DNA from: JAVJST01 sp040219295
GTDB lineage: Bacteria > Pseudomonadota > Alphaproteobacteria > Rhodospirillales > Casp-alpha2
Assembly: GCA_040219295.1 (NCBI GenBank)
Contig: JAVJST010000008.1
Location: 1 to 64,000 of the forward strand
Direction of reading: 5' to 3'
DNA length: 64,000 bases
The stretch's first letter is position 1; each line of letters starts with the position of its first letter. Shown here one piece after another: positions 43,623-52,714 of this stretch. The position numbers and the translations under genes were made by a program. A model generated the notes under the pieces. The model had not been told where the DNA came from. It saw only the letters and a program-made list of their open reading frames with translations, and made no database searches.

Positions 43623-44683
43623 GCGGCTTGGACGAAGCGCACGACTTTCTTCATAACAGTCGGCAGCGCTTCCTTGTCGAAGTCGCCCGGCAGGACGAGA
43701 CGCCATTCATCGGGCAGACGCGCTCCAGGCCGTGCCGTTCCCTTCAGAACATCCAGCTCAAGATGAAAATGCGTGAAGGTGTGGCCGACGCAACCCTCGA
43801 GTTCCGCCCACTCGGCCTCGACCGCCATTTCCGCAACCGCCTCGGCCCCCGACCAACGCGTGTCCCGCCAAGCTGTCGAGGGGAACTCGATCATTCCGCC
43901 AAGCAAGCCGTCCTCGGGCCGCCGACGGACCGCAACGCGTCCCATCGCGTCAACGAGCCACAACACCGTCCCAAATCTTTTGAGTCGTTGGCGTTTTCCC
44001 GTCTTGACCGGATACCGGCCGACTGCGTTCTGCTGTAATGCTTTGCAGCAACCGATCCATGGACAATCACTGCACGCCGGGTTCTTTGGGGTGCAGATCG
44101 TGGCCCCGAGATCCATCATGGCCTGGGCGAAGTCGCCCGGACGATTCCGGGGCACGAGGGGTCGGACCGCCTCCGCCACCAGTCTCTTGTTTGACGGCAT
44201 TTTGGCTTCGATGGCTCGCAGTCGCGATATCACCCGAATGATATTGCCATCGACCGGCGCCGACGGGCGAGAGAACGCGATCGAGGCTATCGCCGCCGAC
44301 GTGTAATCGCCGATCCCGGGAAGCTCGAGAAGGGCATTCTCGGTGTCCGGAAAACGGCCTCCCCAGTTTTCGACAACCGCGACCGCGCAACGGTGAAGAT
44401 TTCTTGCCCTGGCGTAGTATCCCAACCCTTGCCATTCGTGCAGCACGTCGTCGAGTTCGGCCGACGCGAGGTCTGTGACCGTCGGCCATCGGGAGAGGAA
44501 CCGTTCAAACCGTTTCTCCACGGTCGCCACCGTAGTCTGCTGCAGCATGATCTCGGATAGCCAGACTCGATAGGGATCGGGTCGTTCGCCGTCGCGCATC
44601 CGCCACGGCAGTTCGCGGGCGTGGCGGTCGTACCAGGCGAGGAGCGAAATAGTCTCAGGCGGTAGCGGGTCTTGTCGGGTCAT
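43610..44683 (-). CDS. mutY: Adenine DNA glycosylase MutY
   Basis: Protein of 357 residues that removes adenine opposite 8-oxoguanine. Catalytic Glu in WLSEIMLQQTTVATV, helix-hairpin-helix LPGIGDYTSAAIAS and the GPD-loop Asp in PVDGNI are present. The [4Fe-4S] ligands are in C-x6-C-x2-C-x5-C (CTPKNPACSDCPWIGCC). A NUDIX-like domain (from about 235) reads the 8-oxoG. Divergent from ytoQ. Confidence 0.96.
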   Translation of the reverse strand: MTRQDPLPPETISLLAWYDRHARELPWRMRDGERPDPYRVWLSEIMLQQTTVATVEKRFERFLSRWPTVTDLASAELDDVLHEWQGLGYYARARNLHRCAVAVVENWGGRFPDTENALLELPGIGDYTSAAIASIAFSRPSAPVDGNIIRVISRLRAIEAKMPSNKRLVAEAVRPLVPRNRPGDFAQAMMDLGATICTPKNPACSDCPWIGCCKALQQNAVGRYPVKTGKRQRLKRFGTVLWLVDAMGRVAVRRRPEDGLLGGMIEFPSTAWRDTRWSGAEAVAEMAVEAEWAELEGCVGHTFTHFHLELDVLKGTARPGARLPDEWRLVLPGDFDKEALPTVMKKVVRFVQAAQES

Positions 44684-44757
44684 ACGTTAGACCTTAGGTT
44701 GGCCAGATCGGACCGCAAGACTGGGCCGTCCTGAATGTCAGAGTGAAGGAACGATTC

Positions 44758-45225
44758 ATGAGCAGCAAGACGTGGCGCGTCTATCTTTCGGGGGAAATTC
44801 ACTCGGACTGGCGCGAACAGATTGCCGCCGGTATCTCAGCCGACGCGCTGCCCGTGGAATTGCTGACACCGGTAACGGTGCACGAGGATTCCGATGACTG
44901 CGGCGTCGCCGTTTTCGGGGCCGAACAGGACAAGTTCTGGCATGATCGCAAAGGCGCCCTGCTGAATGGCATCCGCACCAGCACGTTGCTCCGCGATGCG
45001 GACGTCGTCGTTGTCCGTTTCGGCGAAAAATACAAGCAATGGAATGCTGCGTTCGATGCCGGATTCGCCAGCGCATTGGGCAAACCGTTGATCATTCTGC
45101 ATCCTCCAGAACACGATCACGCCCTTAAGGAGATCGACGCAGCGGCAGCGGCAGTGGCGCGCGAGCCCGACCAGGTCGTCGAAGCTCTTTCATACGTGAT
45201 CAACGGCACCATGCCGGCAAGTTAA
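44758..45225 (+). CDS. ytoQ: YtoQ family protein
   Basis: About 155 residues from ATG 44758 with GAAGGAACG upstream. WRVYLSGEIHSDWR at the start and DADVVVVRFGEKYKQWNAAFDAGFA (parts) match YtoQ, a nucleoside 2-deoxyribosyltransferase-like fold. Function not established. It is followed after 10 bp by the DUF721 gene. Confidence 0.88.
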   Translation: MSSKTWRVYLSGEIHSDWREQIAAGISADALPVELLTPVTVHEDSDDCGVAVFGAEQDKFWHDRKGALLNGIRTSTLLRDADVVVVRFGEKYKQWNAAFDAGFASALGKPLIILHPPEHDHALKEIDAAAAAVAREPDQVVEALSYVINGTMPAS

Positions 45226-45235
45226 AGCCAAGGAA

Positions 45236-45745
45236 TTGAGCAACAAAACGATCAAAGGTCGTCGCAGCGGGCGCGCAAAATCGATCGCCGAGCACCTGAA
45301 ACCCGTGACCCGGCGGAGTTTCGGCCGACGCGGATTTGCCGACGGCGACATGATTGCAGCGTGGCCCAACGTGATCGGGCAAGAACTTAGCCGGCTCAGT
45401 GTTCCCGAACGTGTCGTCTATCCGGCCGGAAAACGCTCGGGCGGAACGCTTCACTTGCGCGTCGCGTCGGGATCGATCGCCGTGGAACTTCAGCACATGC
45501 TGCCGCTGCTGATCGAACGGATCAACGGATACTTCGGCTATCGTGCCGTCGATCACGTCCACCTTATCCAGGCACCGATCCCGGTCGCCAAGAAGTTGAC
45601 CGCTCCGACGGCGGAACTCGGGGCCGAAGCTCGCAAGGAACTGACGAGGCTGCTCACCGATGTGGAAGACCAGGGCATTCGTGAGTCCCTTGAGGATCTG
45701 GGCACGTCGTTGCTGTCGCGCAAAGCGAGGGACAGCAGCACCTGA
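45236..45745 (+). CDS. DUF721/DciA-like protein
   Basis: Protein of 169 residues starting at TTG 45236 with AAGGA just upstream. The DUF721 core is at about 20-110 (WPNVIGQELSRLSVPERV, GGTLHLRVASGSIAVELQHM). DciA, a bacterial DnaB-helicase operator, carries this domain; alphaproteobacterial copies like this one are often shorter and uncharacterised. A helicase-loading role is therefore inferred, not shown. It precedes a perfect DnaA box. Confidence 0.82.
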   Translation: MSNKTIKGRRSGRAKSIAEHLKPVTRRSFGRRGFADGDMIAAWPNVIGQELSRLSVPERVVYPAGKRSGGTLHLRVASGSIAVELQHMLPLLIERINGYFGYRAVDHVHLIQAPIPVAKKLTAPTAELGAEARKELTRLLTDVEDQGIRESLEDLGTSLLSRKARDSST

Positions 45746-45823
45746 GCCCCATCCGGACGCTCTCAGAACGCAATCACAAGGTTGCCGTATTTGCGTCGAA
45801 GATAGTTCGATGCATCTCCACAC

Positions 45824-45832
45824 TGTGGATAA
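45824..45832 (-). promoter_or_regulatory. Consensus DnaA box
   Basis: TTATCCACA on the minus strand, a perfect R-type DnaA box, in the 152-bp gap after the DUF721 gene. It is single, so a replication origin is not implied. It could mark DnaA-linked transcription, or be chance. Confidence 0.4.
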
Positions 45833-45897
45833 AGGGCACTCGACTCGTCGAACGTGGCCACCGTATATTTCAACATCTAGTATGAAGGAGCAGACAG

Positions 45898-46536
45898 TTG
45901 CGTCTATATCTGCCACTAAGCAGGCGATCAGTTCTGGCCGGCTCAGCCGCCCTCGGGGCTTTTGCCCTTTCTGCCGGTCGAGGCGCGTTTGCGGCCGGCA
46001 TCGACATTGAAACGGCCATGAGCCGCCGTTTTCTGGGTGACGAGAACGCACCGCTAAAAATGATTGAGTTCTTTTCTCTCGGATGTCCCCACTGCCGCAC
46101 CTTCCATGAAGAATCTCTGCCCGTGATCAAGGAAGAGTTCATCGACACCGGAAAGGTCCAGATAGAGTTCCGGGACTACCCGCTTGGCATCAAGGCCACC
46201 GCAGCGGCGATGATCACACGCTGCGCACCGCCCGATCGCTACCACGGGCTCGTCACACTGATGTTCCGATCACAGGCAAAGTGGGCACAGGTCGAGAACT
46301 CGCTGCCGCCGCTGAAGACCGTGGCGAAATTTGGCGGGCTGTCGGGCGATGATGTTGAAGCGTGTCTCAACAACTCGGCGCTGCTGAGCGCCATTCGTAC
46401 CCGTGCCGAGGCCGACCAGTCGGAGTACGGAGTCGAAAGCACGCCCACATTCATCATCGGCCCGGATCGGCGCAAGCTGGTCGGTGCCAATTCGCCTGAT
46501 GTCTTTCGCGACGTGCTCAACGAGGAATTGGGCTAG
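45898..46536 (+). CDS. DsbA-like thiol-disulfide oxidoreductase
   Basis: Protein of 212 residues starting at TTG 45898 behind GAAGGAG. A twin-arginine-like SRRSVLAGSAAL signal region suggests Tat export. The thioredoxin fold has active site CPHC in FFSLGCPHCRTFHEE (near residue 62) and cis-Pro in ESTPTFIIG. It likely introduces disulfides in periplasmic proteins, perhaps for cytochrome or envelope assembly. Upstream of smc with 90 bp between. Confidence 0.88.
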   Translation: MRLYLPLSRRSVLAGSAALGAFALSAGRGAFAAGIDIETAMSRRFLGDENAPLKMIEFFSLGCPHCRTFHEESLPVIKEEFIDTGKVQIEFRDYPLGIKATAAAMITRCAPPDRYHGLVTLMFRSQAKWAQVENSLPPLKTVAKFGGLSGDDVEACLNNSALLSAIRTRAEADQSEYGVESTPTFIIGPDRRKLVGANSPDVFRDVLNEELG

Positions 46537-46626
46537 ACGCCGAACCCGAATCGGCAGGAAAATCGTTAATAGGCTGGCGGATCGGGGTTTCACAGCCAGA
46601 ATGAAGGATCGGGGAGACCGACGGGG

Positions 46627-49600
46627 TTGATCCAGTTTAAGAAACTAAAGCTAACGGGCTTCAAGTCTTTCGTCGACTCGACGGAGATTCCGGTCGAGCT
46701 CGGTCTCACCGGTATTGTCGGCCCGAACGGCTGCGGCAAATCGAATCTCGTCGAAGCAATGCGCTGGGTCATGGGCGAGACCTCGGCAAAACAGATGCGC
46801 GGCTCCGAAATGGAGGACGTCATTTTCGGCGGGACGGCGAGCCGCCCGGCCCGCAACACCGCCGAGGTCTTGCTTCACCTCGACAACAGGACGCGTTCCG
46901 CCCCCGCCCAGTTCAACGATTTCGACGAGCTCGACGTCAGCCGAACGATCGAGCGCGACAAGGGTTCCACATACAGGGTCAATGGCAAGGAAGTTCGTGC
47001 GCGCGATGTCCAGTTGTTGTTCGCCGACGCCGCCACTGGCGCGCGTTCGACGGCACTGGTCAGCCAGGGCCGCATCGGCCAGATCATCTCGCAGAAGCCG
47101 GTCGACCGGCGCCATCTACTCGAGGAAGCCGCCGGGATAACGGGGCTGCACTCGCGCCGGCACGAAGCCGAGCTTCGCCTCCGAGGCGCCGAGACCAATC
47201 TCGAACGTCTCGACGACATCCTCGGCACCCTCGACGTGCAGCTTCAGGCGCTCAAGAAGCAGGCGCGTCAGGCGACCCGGTACCGCAATCTCAGCGACCA
47301 TATCCGCAAGGCGGAAGCGACCATGTATCACGTGCGCTGGGTCGAAGCGGAGGCTGCTCTTCAGTCGTCCCGCGAGGCTTTGCAGGACATTGAGGACAAG
47401 GTCAACGAACTGACCCGCGCGGCAGCGTCGGCCAATCTCGCGGAGACGAAGGCTGCCGAGCAACTGCCGGAGCTCCGCAAGGGCGAGGCGGAAGCCGCCG
47501 CCGCCCTGCAGCGACTGATCATCGCCCGCGACGGGCTGCAGGAAGAAGAGGCCCGACTTTCGCGCGAGGCCCACGCCATCACCGAGCGCCTGGCGCAGAT
47601 CGCCGCCGATCTCGAACGCGAGCAATCGCGCCAAACCGATGCCGCGGAGGCCATCGAACGGCTTGCCGGCGAACAGCAGCGGCTCGAAACCGAACGGGAC
47701 GAGAGCGGCGATGCGTTGACCGAAGCAGCCGCTGCCGTCAAAGAGATCGATACGCAAGTCTCCAGCCTCGACCAACGCAATACGGCGCTGACGGAGGAAC
47801 TAGCAGCGGAGGAGGCCCGGATTTCAGGGCTTCAGCGGACCGTTGCTGAACTCCGGGAACAGATCGAGCGCCTCGACCGGCGGCTTGCGGAAAGCGAGGA
47901 CCACCGTCGTCAACTGCTGGCGCTATCCGGTGAAACCAGGGAACTCGACGAAGCGGAATGCGACGCCGCGAAAGCCGAACAGGAACTAGCCGCCGCACGT
48001 GAGGCCGTGGCCATAGCCGACGAATCCCGGGAAAAGGCCTCCGGCGATCTCGATGCCGCACGTGAACGCGACAACCAGGCGCGAGACGCGATGACCGGAC
48101 TGACGGCCGAGGAGAAGGCGCTGGCCGATCTCCTTGAGACCGATGAGCCGGAAATGTTCTCGCCGCTCATCGATGCGGTCAGTGTCGACGCGGGATTCGA
48201 GGGAGCCCTCGGCGCCGCGCTCGGCGACGATCTTTCCGCACCGGCCGATGAGCCTGCGACCGTGCACTGGCGCACCCTCGACGCGATCGCCGCATCGGCC
48301 GCCTTGCCTGCGGGTGCGACGCCGTTGTCCGCCCACGTGAAGGCTCCGAAAGCCCTCGCCCGTCGACTGTCACAGATCGGAATCGTTCCGGACATCGACA
48401 CTGGCAAACGGTTGCAGCCCGAACTTCGCGAAGGTCAGCGATTGGTGAGCCGCGACGGCTGGCTGTGGCGTTGGGACGGCTTCACGGTGTCGCCGGATGC
48501 CGCAACCGGTGCCGCCAAACGCCTCGAACAGCGCAATCGGCTGGATGAGGTACGGCGCGAGATATCCGGATTGCGCAAGAACGCCGAAGCCGCCTCGTCG
48601 GATGCCAAAATCGCGCGCGAAACGTTGGAGGCCGCCGAGAGATCGCTTCGGGAGGCAAGAAACGCAGTCGATTCCGCGGATCACCGCCTGAATGCGGCCC
48701 GTGAACGCCGATCCGCATGCAAGGAACAGGCAGCGGCGCGGTCGTCCCGGATTGCGGCGCTGGATGAGCAGATTGAAGGCCTAAGATCGGACCGGGGCGA
48801 TGCTGCCCGGCGCCTGGAGGAGTCGGAGCAGGCCCTCGCCGAGGCGCCGGCAACCGAGGAACGACGAAACGAACTCGCAACGTTGCGCGTCGAACTTGAG
48901 GAGGCCCGTACGCGCCAAACCGATATTCGCAGCCGTCACGCAAGCCTGGCACGGGCGGCTGACGAACGCGAACGCCGGTTGACGTTGCTCGAAAGCGAGA
49001 TCGAGAGCTGGCGAAACCGTTCCGGCGACGCCGCCGGTCAGATCGAGCAACTCGAAACCCGCCAGACGTCGCTGACCGAGGAGCGCAGTCGTCTCGCTGA
49101 TCTTCCGGCAGAGATCGAACGCAAACGTTTTGATATCACCGAAAAGCTCGAGAACGCCGAACGCGTGCGCCGCGAAGCGGCCGACAAGCTTAGCGAAATG
49201 GAACAAACAGCCCGCACACTGAACCAGGCGGCTCGCGAAGCGGAAGCGGCTCTAGCTGATGCCCGCGAGGGCCGCGCACGCGCCGAGGGACTTGTCGATC
49301 AACATCGTCAGGCGCTCGGCAGCATTCGTGAACGCGTTGCCGACACCCTCTCGGCGGAACCCGGTCAACTGGCCCAGATTGCCGAGATCGCCGAGGATGC
49401 TCATCTGCCGGATATCGAAGCCACCGAACGTCGGGTCGAACGGTTGCACCGCGAACGCGATAACATGGGTCCCGTCAACCTTCGAGCCGATCAGGAGGCC
49501 GAGGAACTCGGCGAACAGATCGATACCCTGGGCAGCGAACGTGACGACCTGCTGAAGGCCATCGACAAGCTCCGCAAGGGAATTTCGGAACTCAACCGTG

Positions 49601-50091
49601 AGGGCCGCGAACGTCTTCTGCTCGCCTTCAACGAGGTCAACGAGCACTTCCAGGAACTCTTCGTCAAACTGTTCGGCGGCGGTTCGGCGCATCTGACCCT
49701 GACCGAGTCCGACGATCCGCTAGAGGCGGGGCTCGAGATCATGGCCAGCCCGCCCGGCAAGAAACTTCAGGTTCTGTCGCTGCTTTCCGGCGGTGAGCAG
49801 GCCCTGACGGCACTTTCCCTGCTTTTCGCCGTGTTTATGACGAATCCGGCACCGATCTGCGTGCTCGACGAGGTCGACGCACCTCTCGACGACGCGAACG
49901 TCGACCGCTTCTGTACCCTGCTCGAGTTGATTTCCCAGGATACCGGCACCCGGTTTGTGGTGATTACTCACCACCGGATGACCATGGCCCGGATGGATCG
50001 CCTGTTCGGCGTTACCATGACCGAGCGCGGCGTATCAAAGCTGGTCTCCGTCGACCTCAAGCAGGCCGAAGCCATGCGGGCCACGGCCTGA
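46627..50091 (+). CDS. smc: Chromosome segregation protein SMC
   Basis: Protein of 1154 residues starting at TTG 46627. Walker A GPNGCGKSN (32-40), long coiled coils (about 170-495 and 645-1000), a hinge near 500-640 (GALGAALGDDLSAP), signature LSGGEQALTALSLLF and Walker B ICVLDEVDAPLDDANV. It organises and compacts the chromosome with ScpAB. There is no scpA or scpB beside it. The coiled coils are Ala/Glu/Arg-rich and could attract spurious antisense frames. Confidence 0.97.
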   Translation: MIQFKKLKLTGFKSFVDSTEIPVELGLTGIVGPNGCGKSNLVEAMRWVMGETSAKQMRGSEMEDVIFGGTASRPARNTAEVLLHLDNRTRSAPAQFNDFDELDVSRTIERDKGSTYRVNGKEVRARDVQLLFADAATGARSTALVSQGRIGQIISQKPVDRRHLLEEAAGITGLHSRRHEAELRLRGAETNLERLDDILGTLDVQLQALKKQARQATRYRNLSDHIRKAEATMYHVRWVEAEAALQSSREALQDIEDKVNELTRAAASANLAETKAAEQLPELRKGEAEAAAALQRLIIARDGLQEEEARLSREAHAITERLAQIAADLEREQSRQTDAAEAIERLAGEQQRLETERDESGDALTEAAAAVKEIDTQVSSLDQRNTALTEELAAEEARISGLQRTVAELREQIERLDRRLAESEDHRRQLLALSGETRELDEAECDAAKAEQELAAAREAVAIADESREKASGDLDAARERDNQARDAMTGLTAEEKALADLLETDEPEMFSPLIDAVSVDAGFEGALGAALGDDLSAPADEPATVHWRTLDAIAASAALPAGATPLSAHVKAPKALARRLSQIGIVPDIDTGKRLQPELREGQRLVSRDGWLWRWDGFTVSPDAATGAAKRLEQRNRLDEVRREISGLRKNAEAASSDAKIARETLEAAERSLREARNAVDSADHRLNAARERRSACKEQAAARSSRIAALDEQIEGLRSDRGDAARRLEESEQALAEAPATEERRNELATLRVELEEARTRQTDIRSRHASLARAADERERRLTLLESEIESWRNRSGDAAGQIEQLETRQTSLTEERSRLADLPAEIERKRFDITEKLENAERVRREAADKLSEMEQTARTLNQAAREAEAALADAREGRARAEGLVDQHRQALGSIRERVADTLSAEPGQLAQIAEIAEDAHLPDIEATERRVERLHRERDNMGPVNLRADQEAEELGEQIDTLGSERDDLLKAIDKLRKGISELNREGRERLLLAFNEVNEHFQELFVKLFGGGSAHLTLTESDDPLEAGLEIMASPPGKKLQVLSLLSGGEQALTALSLLFAVFMTNPAPICVLDEVDAPLDDANVDRFCTLLELISQDTGTRFVVITHHRMTMARMDRLFGVTMTERGVSKLVSVDLKQAEAMRATA

Positions 50092-50107
50092 ACGGCCGTC
50101 ATCTGCA

Positions 50108-50530
50108 ATGTCTGACAACCGCCGCGATGAGCAATTCGGTTCCTCCAGGGAAAAACCGTCTGAAAAACAGGAACATGGCGACCTCGATGCCTTGGGTAGA
50201 CGACTTGATGAACGGCGGCGGCAGAACGCGCCAGAGTCCAAGTTGGCGAAGCGCCTTAAATCACCGCCGGGGAGCGCACTGGGTCTTGCTTTTCGGGTAG
50301 CCGTCGAGTTAGTTTCCGCCGTGGCCGTCGGCTTGGGTATTGGCTGGCTGCTGGACGTTTGGCTCGACACCCGGCCGTGGATGATGATCATCTTCATCGT
50401 TTTGGGTGGCGCTGCAGGCGTTCTCAACGTATATCGCATGGCCAGCGGATACGGTTATGCCGCCGGTTATGAAAAACCGGAGAATTTAGCGCCGTCCGAT
50501 GATGGTGATACGGACGGATCGCAACGGTAA
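50108..50530 (+). CDS. atpI: ATP synthase protein I (AtpI)
   Basis: Protein of 140 residues. A charged N-terminal 55 residues precedes two transmembrane helices (about 62-82 and 90-108; GLGIGWLLDVWLDTRPWMMIIF). It is a chaperone-like factor for assembly of the c-ring or F0. It opens the atpI-B-E-F'-F gene order and is 16 bp behind smc. Confidence 0.9.
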   Translation: MSDNRRDEQFGSSREKPSEKQEHGDLDALGRRLDERRRQNAPESKLAKRLKSPPGSALGLAFRVAVELVSAVAVGLGIGWLLDVWLDTRPWMMIIFIVLGGAAGVLNVYRMASGYGYAAGYEKPENLAPSDDGDTDGSQR

Positions 50531-50568
50531 GCACGAGACGAGTTGAGAGTTCGAAGAGGGGTAAGGCG

Positions 50569-51303
50569 TTGGCCGGAGAAAATCAAAGCCCGTTGGCGCA
50601 GTTTGAGATCAAGACCTTGGTCCCGATTGAACTTGGTTCGGTCGACGTGTCGTTCACCAACTCTTCCCTGTTCATGGTGCTGACCGTTCTCACGGTCTCG
50701 GCCTTCCTCGTCATCGGCATGCGCAAGCACGCGCACGTGCCCGGCCGCTGGCAGTCCATGGCGGAACTCAGCTACATCTTCATCGCCAATCTGTTGAAGG
50801 ACACGGTGGGTTCCGAGGGTCGCAAGTACTTCCCGTTTGTGTTCACCACGTTCATGTTCGTGCTGTTTGGTAATCTGTGGGGCATGGTTCCCTACAGCTT
50901 CACGTTCACCAGCCACATTGCCGTCACGTTCGCGATGGCGCTATTCGTCTTTGTCATGGTAACGATCATCGCCCTCGCCAAGCACAAGATGCACTTTTTC
51001 TCGTTCTTCATGCCGCCGGGCGTGCCGCTCTACATGGCGCCGCTGCTGATTCCTATCGAGATCATCTCGTACCTTTCCCGGCCGATCAGCCTAAGCGTGC
51101 GACTGTTCGCCAACATGCTGGCGGGGCACACCCTGCTCAAGGTGTTCGCCGGGTTCATCATCTCGCTCGGCGTTGCGGGCGTTCTGCCGCTCGCGTTCGT
51201 CGTTGCACTGACCGGACTGGAATTCGTGATCGCCTTCCTTCAGGCTTTCGTGTTCACCATTCTCACGTGCCTCTATCTCAACGATGCGCTGCATCTCCAC
51301 TAA
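50569..51303 (+). CDS. atpB: ATP synthase F0 subunit a
   Basis: Protein of 244 residues from TTG 50569 (MAGENQSPLAQF). Five to six helices, with the essential Arg in SLSVRLFANMLAGHT near residue 180, which faces the c-ring proton site. YLSRPISLSVRL and ALTGLEFVIAFLQAFVFTIL are standard. The 3' end is followed by the c subunit after 45 bp. Confidence 0.96.
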   Translation: MAGENQSPLAQFEIKTLVPIELGSVDVSFTNSSLFMVLTVLTVSAFLVIGMRKHAHVPGRWQSMAELSYIFIANLLKDTVGSEGRKYFPFVFTTFMFVLFGNLWGMVPYSFTFTSHIAVTFAMALFVFVMVTIIALAKHKMHFFSFFMPPGVPLYMAPLLIPIEIISYLSRPISLSVRLFANMLAGHTLLKVFAGFIISLGVAGVLPLAFVVALTGLEFVIAFLQAFVFTILTCLYLNDALHLH

Positions 51304-51348
51304 TCCACCCATTAGTCGTTCACGAAAAGAGTAGAAAAGGACAACATC

Positions 51349-51573
51349 ATGGAACTCGAAGCTGCCAAGCTGCTGGGCGCCGGTCTCGCCGTTATCGGTG
51401 TTATCGGTTCGGGTATCGGTATCGGCAACATCTTCGCCTCGTTCATTCAGGCTGTCGGCCGCAATCCGTCGGCGCAGGGTGCCGTCTTCCCGATGACCAT
51501 GCTGGGCTTCGCGTTGGTGGAAGCCATCGCGCTGTTCGCGCTGGTTATCGCACTCGTCATTCTGTTCGGCTAA
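51349..51573 (+). CDS. atpE: ATP synthase F0 subunit c
   Basis: Protein of 74 residues forming two helices. The proton-carrying carboxylate is Glu in ALVEAIALFALV near residue 58, so proton rather than obvious sodium coupling is likely. The polar loop GRNPSAQG between helices contacts F1. The ring glycines GSGIGIGN are conserved. Confidence 0.97.
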   Translation: MELEAAKLLGAGLAVIGVIGSGIGIGNIFASFIQAVGRNPSAQGAVFPMTMLGFALVEAIALFALVIALVILFG

Positions 51574-51649
51574 TCGGCGCAGGCACCGGCGACGGGAACC
51601 GCGCGCAGCGGGCCCGGTGACCGGTGCCACTGCCGGCTGAGGAGTCGAT

Positions 51650-52138
51650 ATGCCTCAACTCGAGCAAATCGCGACGTTTCCGTCGCAGATCTTCTGGTTG
51701 ATCGTCACCTTCACCGCGCTTTTCCTGGTGATGTGGCGGATAGCCGTACCGCGCATCGCGGATGTTCTGGAAGCCCGCCAGAAGCGGATCGACGACAATC
51801 TCGACAAGGCCGAAACCGCGAAGAAAGAGGCCGAAGCTGCAATCGAAGCCTATGAAGCTTCTCTTGCGGATGCGCGTGACAAGGCGCATGGCCTAATCAA
51901 CGATACGGCGGCGCAGATTGCCGCCGACTCGGCCGAGAAGGATGCGGAACTCACCGAGCAGCTGCATGCCAGGATCGTTGAGAGCGAGAAAGCCATCGCG
52001 AATGCGCGTGAGAAGGCGTTGGCAAGTATTCGTGATACCGCCGTCGAAGTCGCGATTGCAGCGACCGAGAAGTTGATCGGCGATGCCCCTGACCGTGCGG
52101 CCGTCGAGAAGGCTGTCGACGGGGCGATGAAGTCGTAG
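51650..52138 (+). CDS. atpF': ATP synthase F0 subunit b'
   Basis: Protein of 162 residues. An N-terminal helix (WLIVTFTALFLVMWRIAVP) anchors it, followed by a long Ala/Glu-rich helix for the peripheral stalk. The b and b' subunits form a heterodimer, the alphaproteobacterial and cyanobacterial arrangement. It precedes subunit b by 15 bp. Confidence 0.92.
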   Translation: MPQLEQIATFPSQIFWLIVTFTALFLVMWRIAVPRIADVLEARQKRIDDNLDKAETAKKEAEAAIEAYEASLADARDKAHGLINDTAAQIAADSAEKDAELTEQLHARIVESEKAIANAREKALASIRDTAVEVAIAATEKLIGDAPDRAAVEKAVDGAMKS

Positions 52139-52153
52139 AACCGGGGGTAATCG

Positions 52154-52639
52154 ATGTTTCACGATCCGACATTCTGGGTAGCGATCGCCTTCCTGATCTT
52201 CTTTGCGGTACTGATCTACCTCAAGGTGCCCGGCATGATCGCCAAGCAGCTTGATAAGCGTGCCGAGCAGATCGAGAACGAAATTCGCGAGGCTGAGAAA
52301 CTGCGCGAGGAAGCGCAGGACCTGCTGGCAACCTATCAGCGCAAGCAACGCGAGGCGGAAGCCGAGATCGAAAAGATCACCGCCGCGGCCAAGGAAGAAG
52401 CCGCCCGGATGCAAAAGCACGGTGCGGAACGGCTCGAACAGTCGCTGGCGCGCCGGGAAAAGATGGCCACTGACCGGATCGCGCAGGCTGAGGCTCAGGC
52501 CGTCGACGAAGTTCGACGGACCGCCGTCGACATGGCCATGAACGCGACCCGCGAGGTGGTTTCCAGTGAGGTTTCGGGCAAACGAGCCGACAAGCTGGTC
52601 GACGATTCGATCGGCGAGGTCGCCAAGAAACTACACTGA
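52154..52639 (+). CDS. atpF: ATP synthase F0 subunit b
   Basis: Protein of 161 residues with an N-terminal membrane helix (FWVAIAFLIFFAVLIYL) and a coiled-coil stalk (KQREAEAEIEKITAAAKEEA-type). Last of the F0 operon here; the F1 genes are not in this window. A strong terminator follows. Confidence 0.94.
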   Translation: MFHDPTFWVAIAFLIFFAVLIYLKVPGMIAKQLDKRAEQIENEIREAEKLREEAQDLLATYQRKQREAEAEIEKITAAAKEEAARMQKHGAERLEQSLARREKMATDRIAQAEAQAVDEVRRTAVDMAMNATREVVSSEVSGKRADKLVDDSIGEVAKKLH

Positions 52640-52666
52640 CCTGTGATTTGCGAGTACTGAACGCAC

Positions 52667-52691
52667 GAACGGGGCCACGTTGGCCCCGTTC
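52667..52691 (+). terminator. Terminator of the F0 operon
   Basis: An 11-bp perfect GC-rich stem, GAACGGGGCCA and TGGCCCCGTTC, with loop CGT, followed by a short TGCATTTG tract. It ends transcription from atpF before queC. Confidence 0.8.
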
Positions 52692-52714
52692 TGCATTTGG
52701 AGACAGAAGAACGC

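Noticed and set aside
45824..45832. DnaA box as a replication origin
   Set aside because: One box only, with no AT-rich unwinding element and no dnaA or dnaN nearby.
52640..52714. preQ1 riboswitch before queC
   Set aside because: The short gap is filled by the atp terminator hairpin; no pseudoknot-like A-rich tail is seen.
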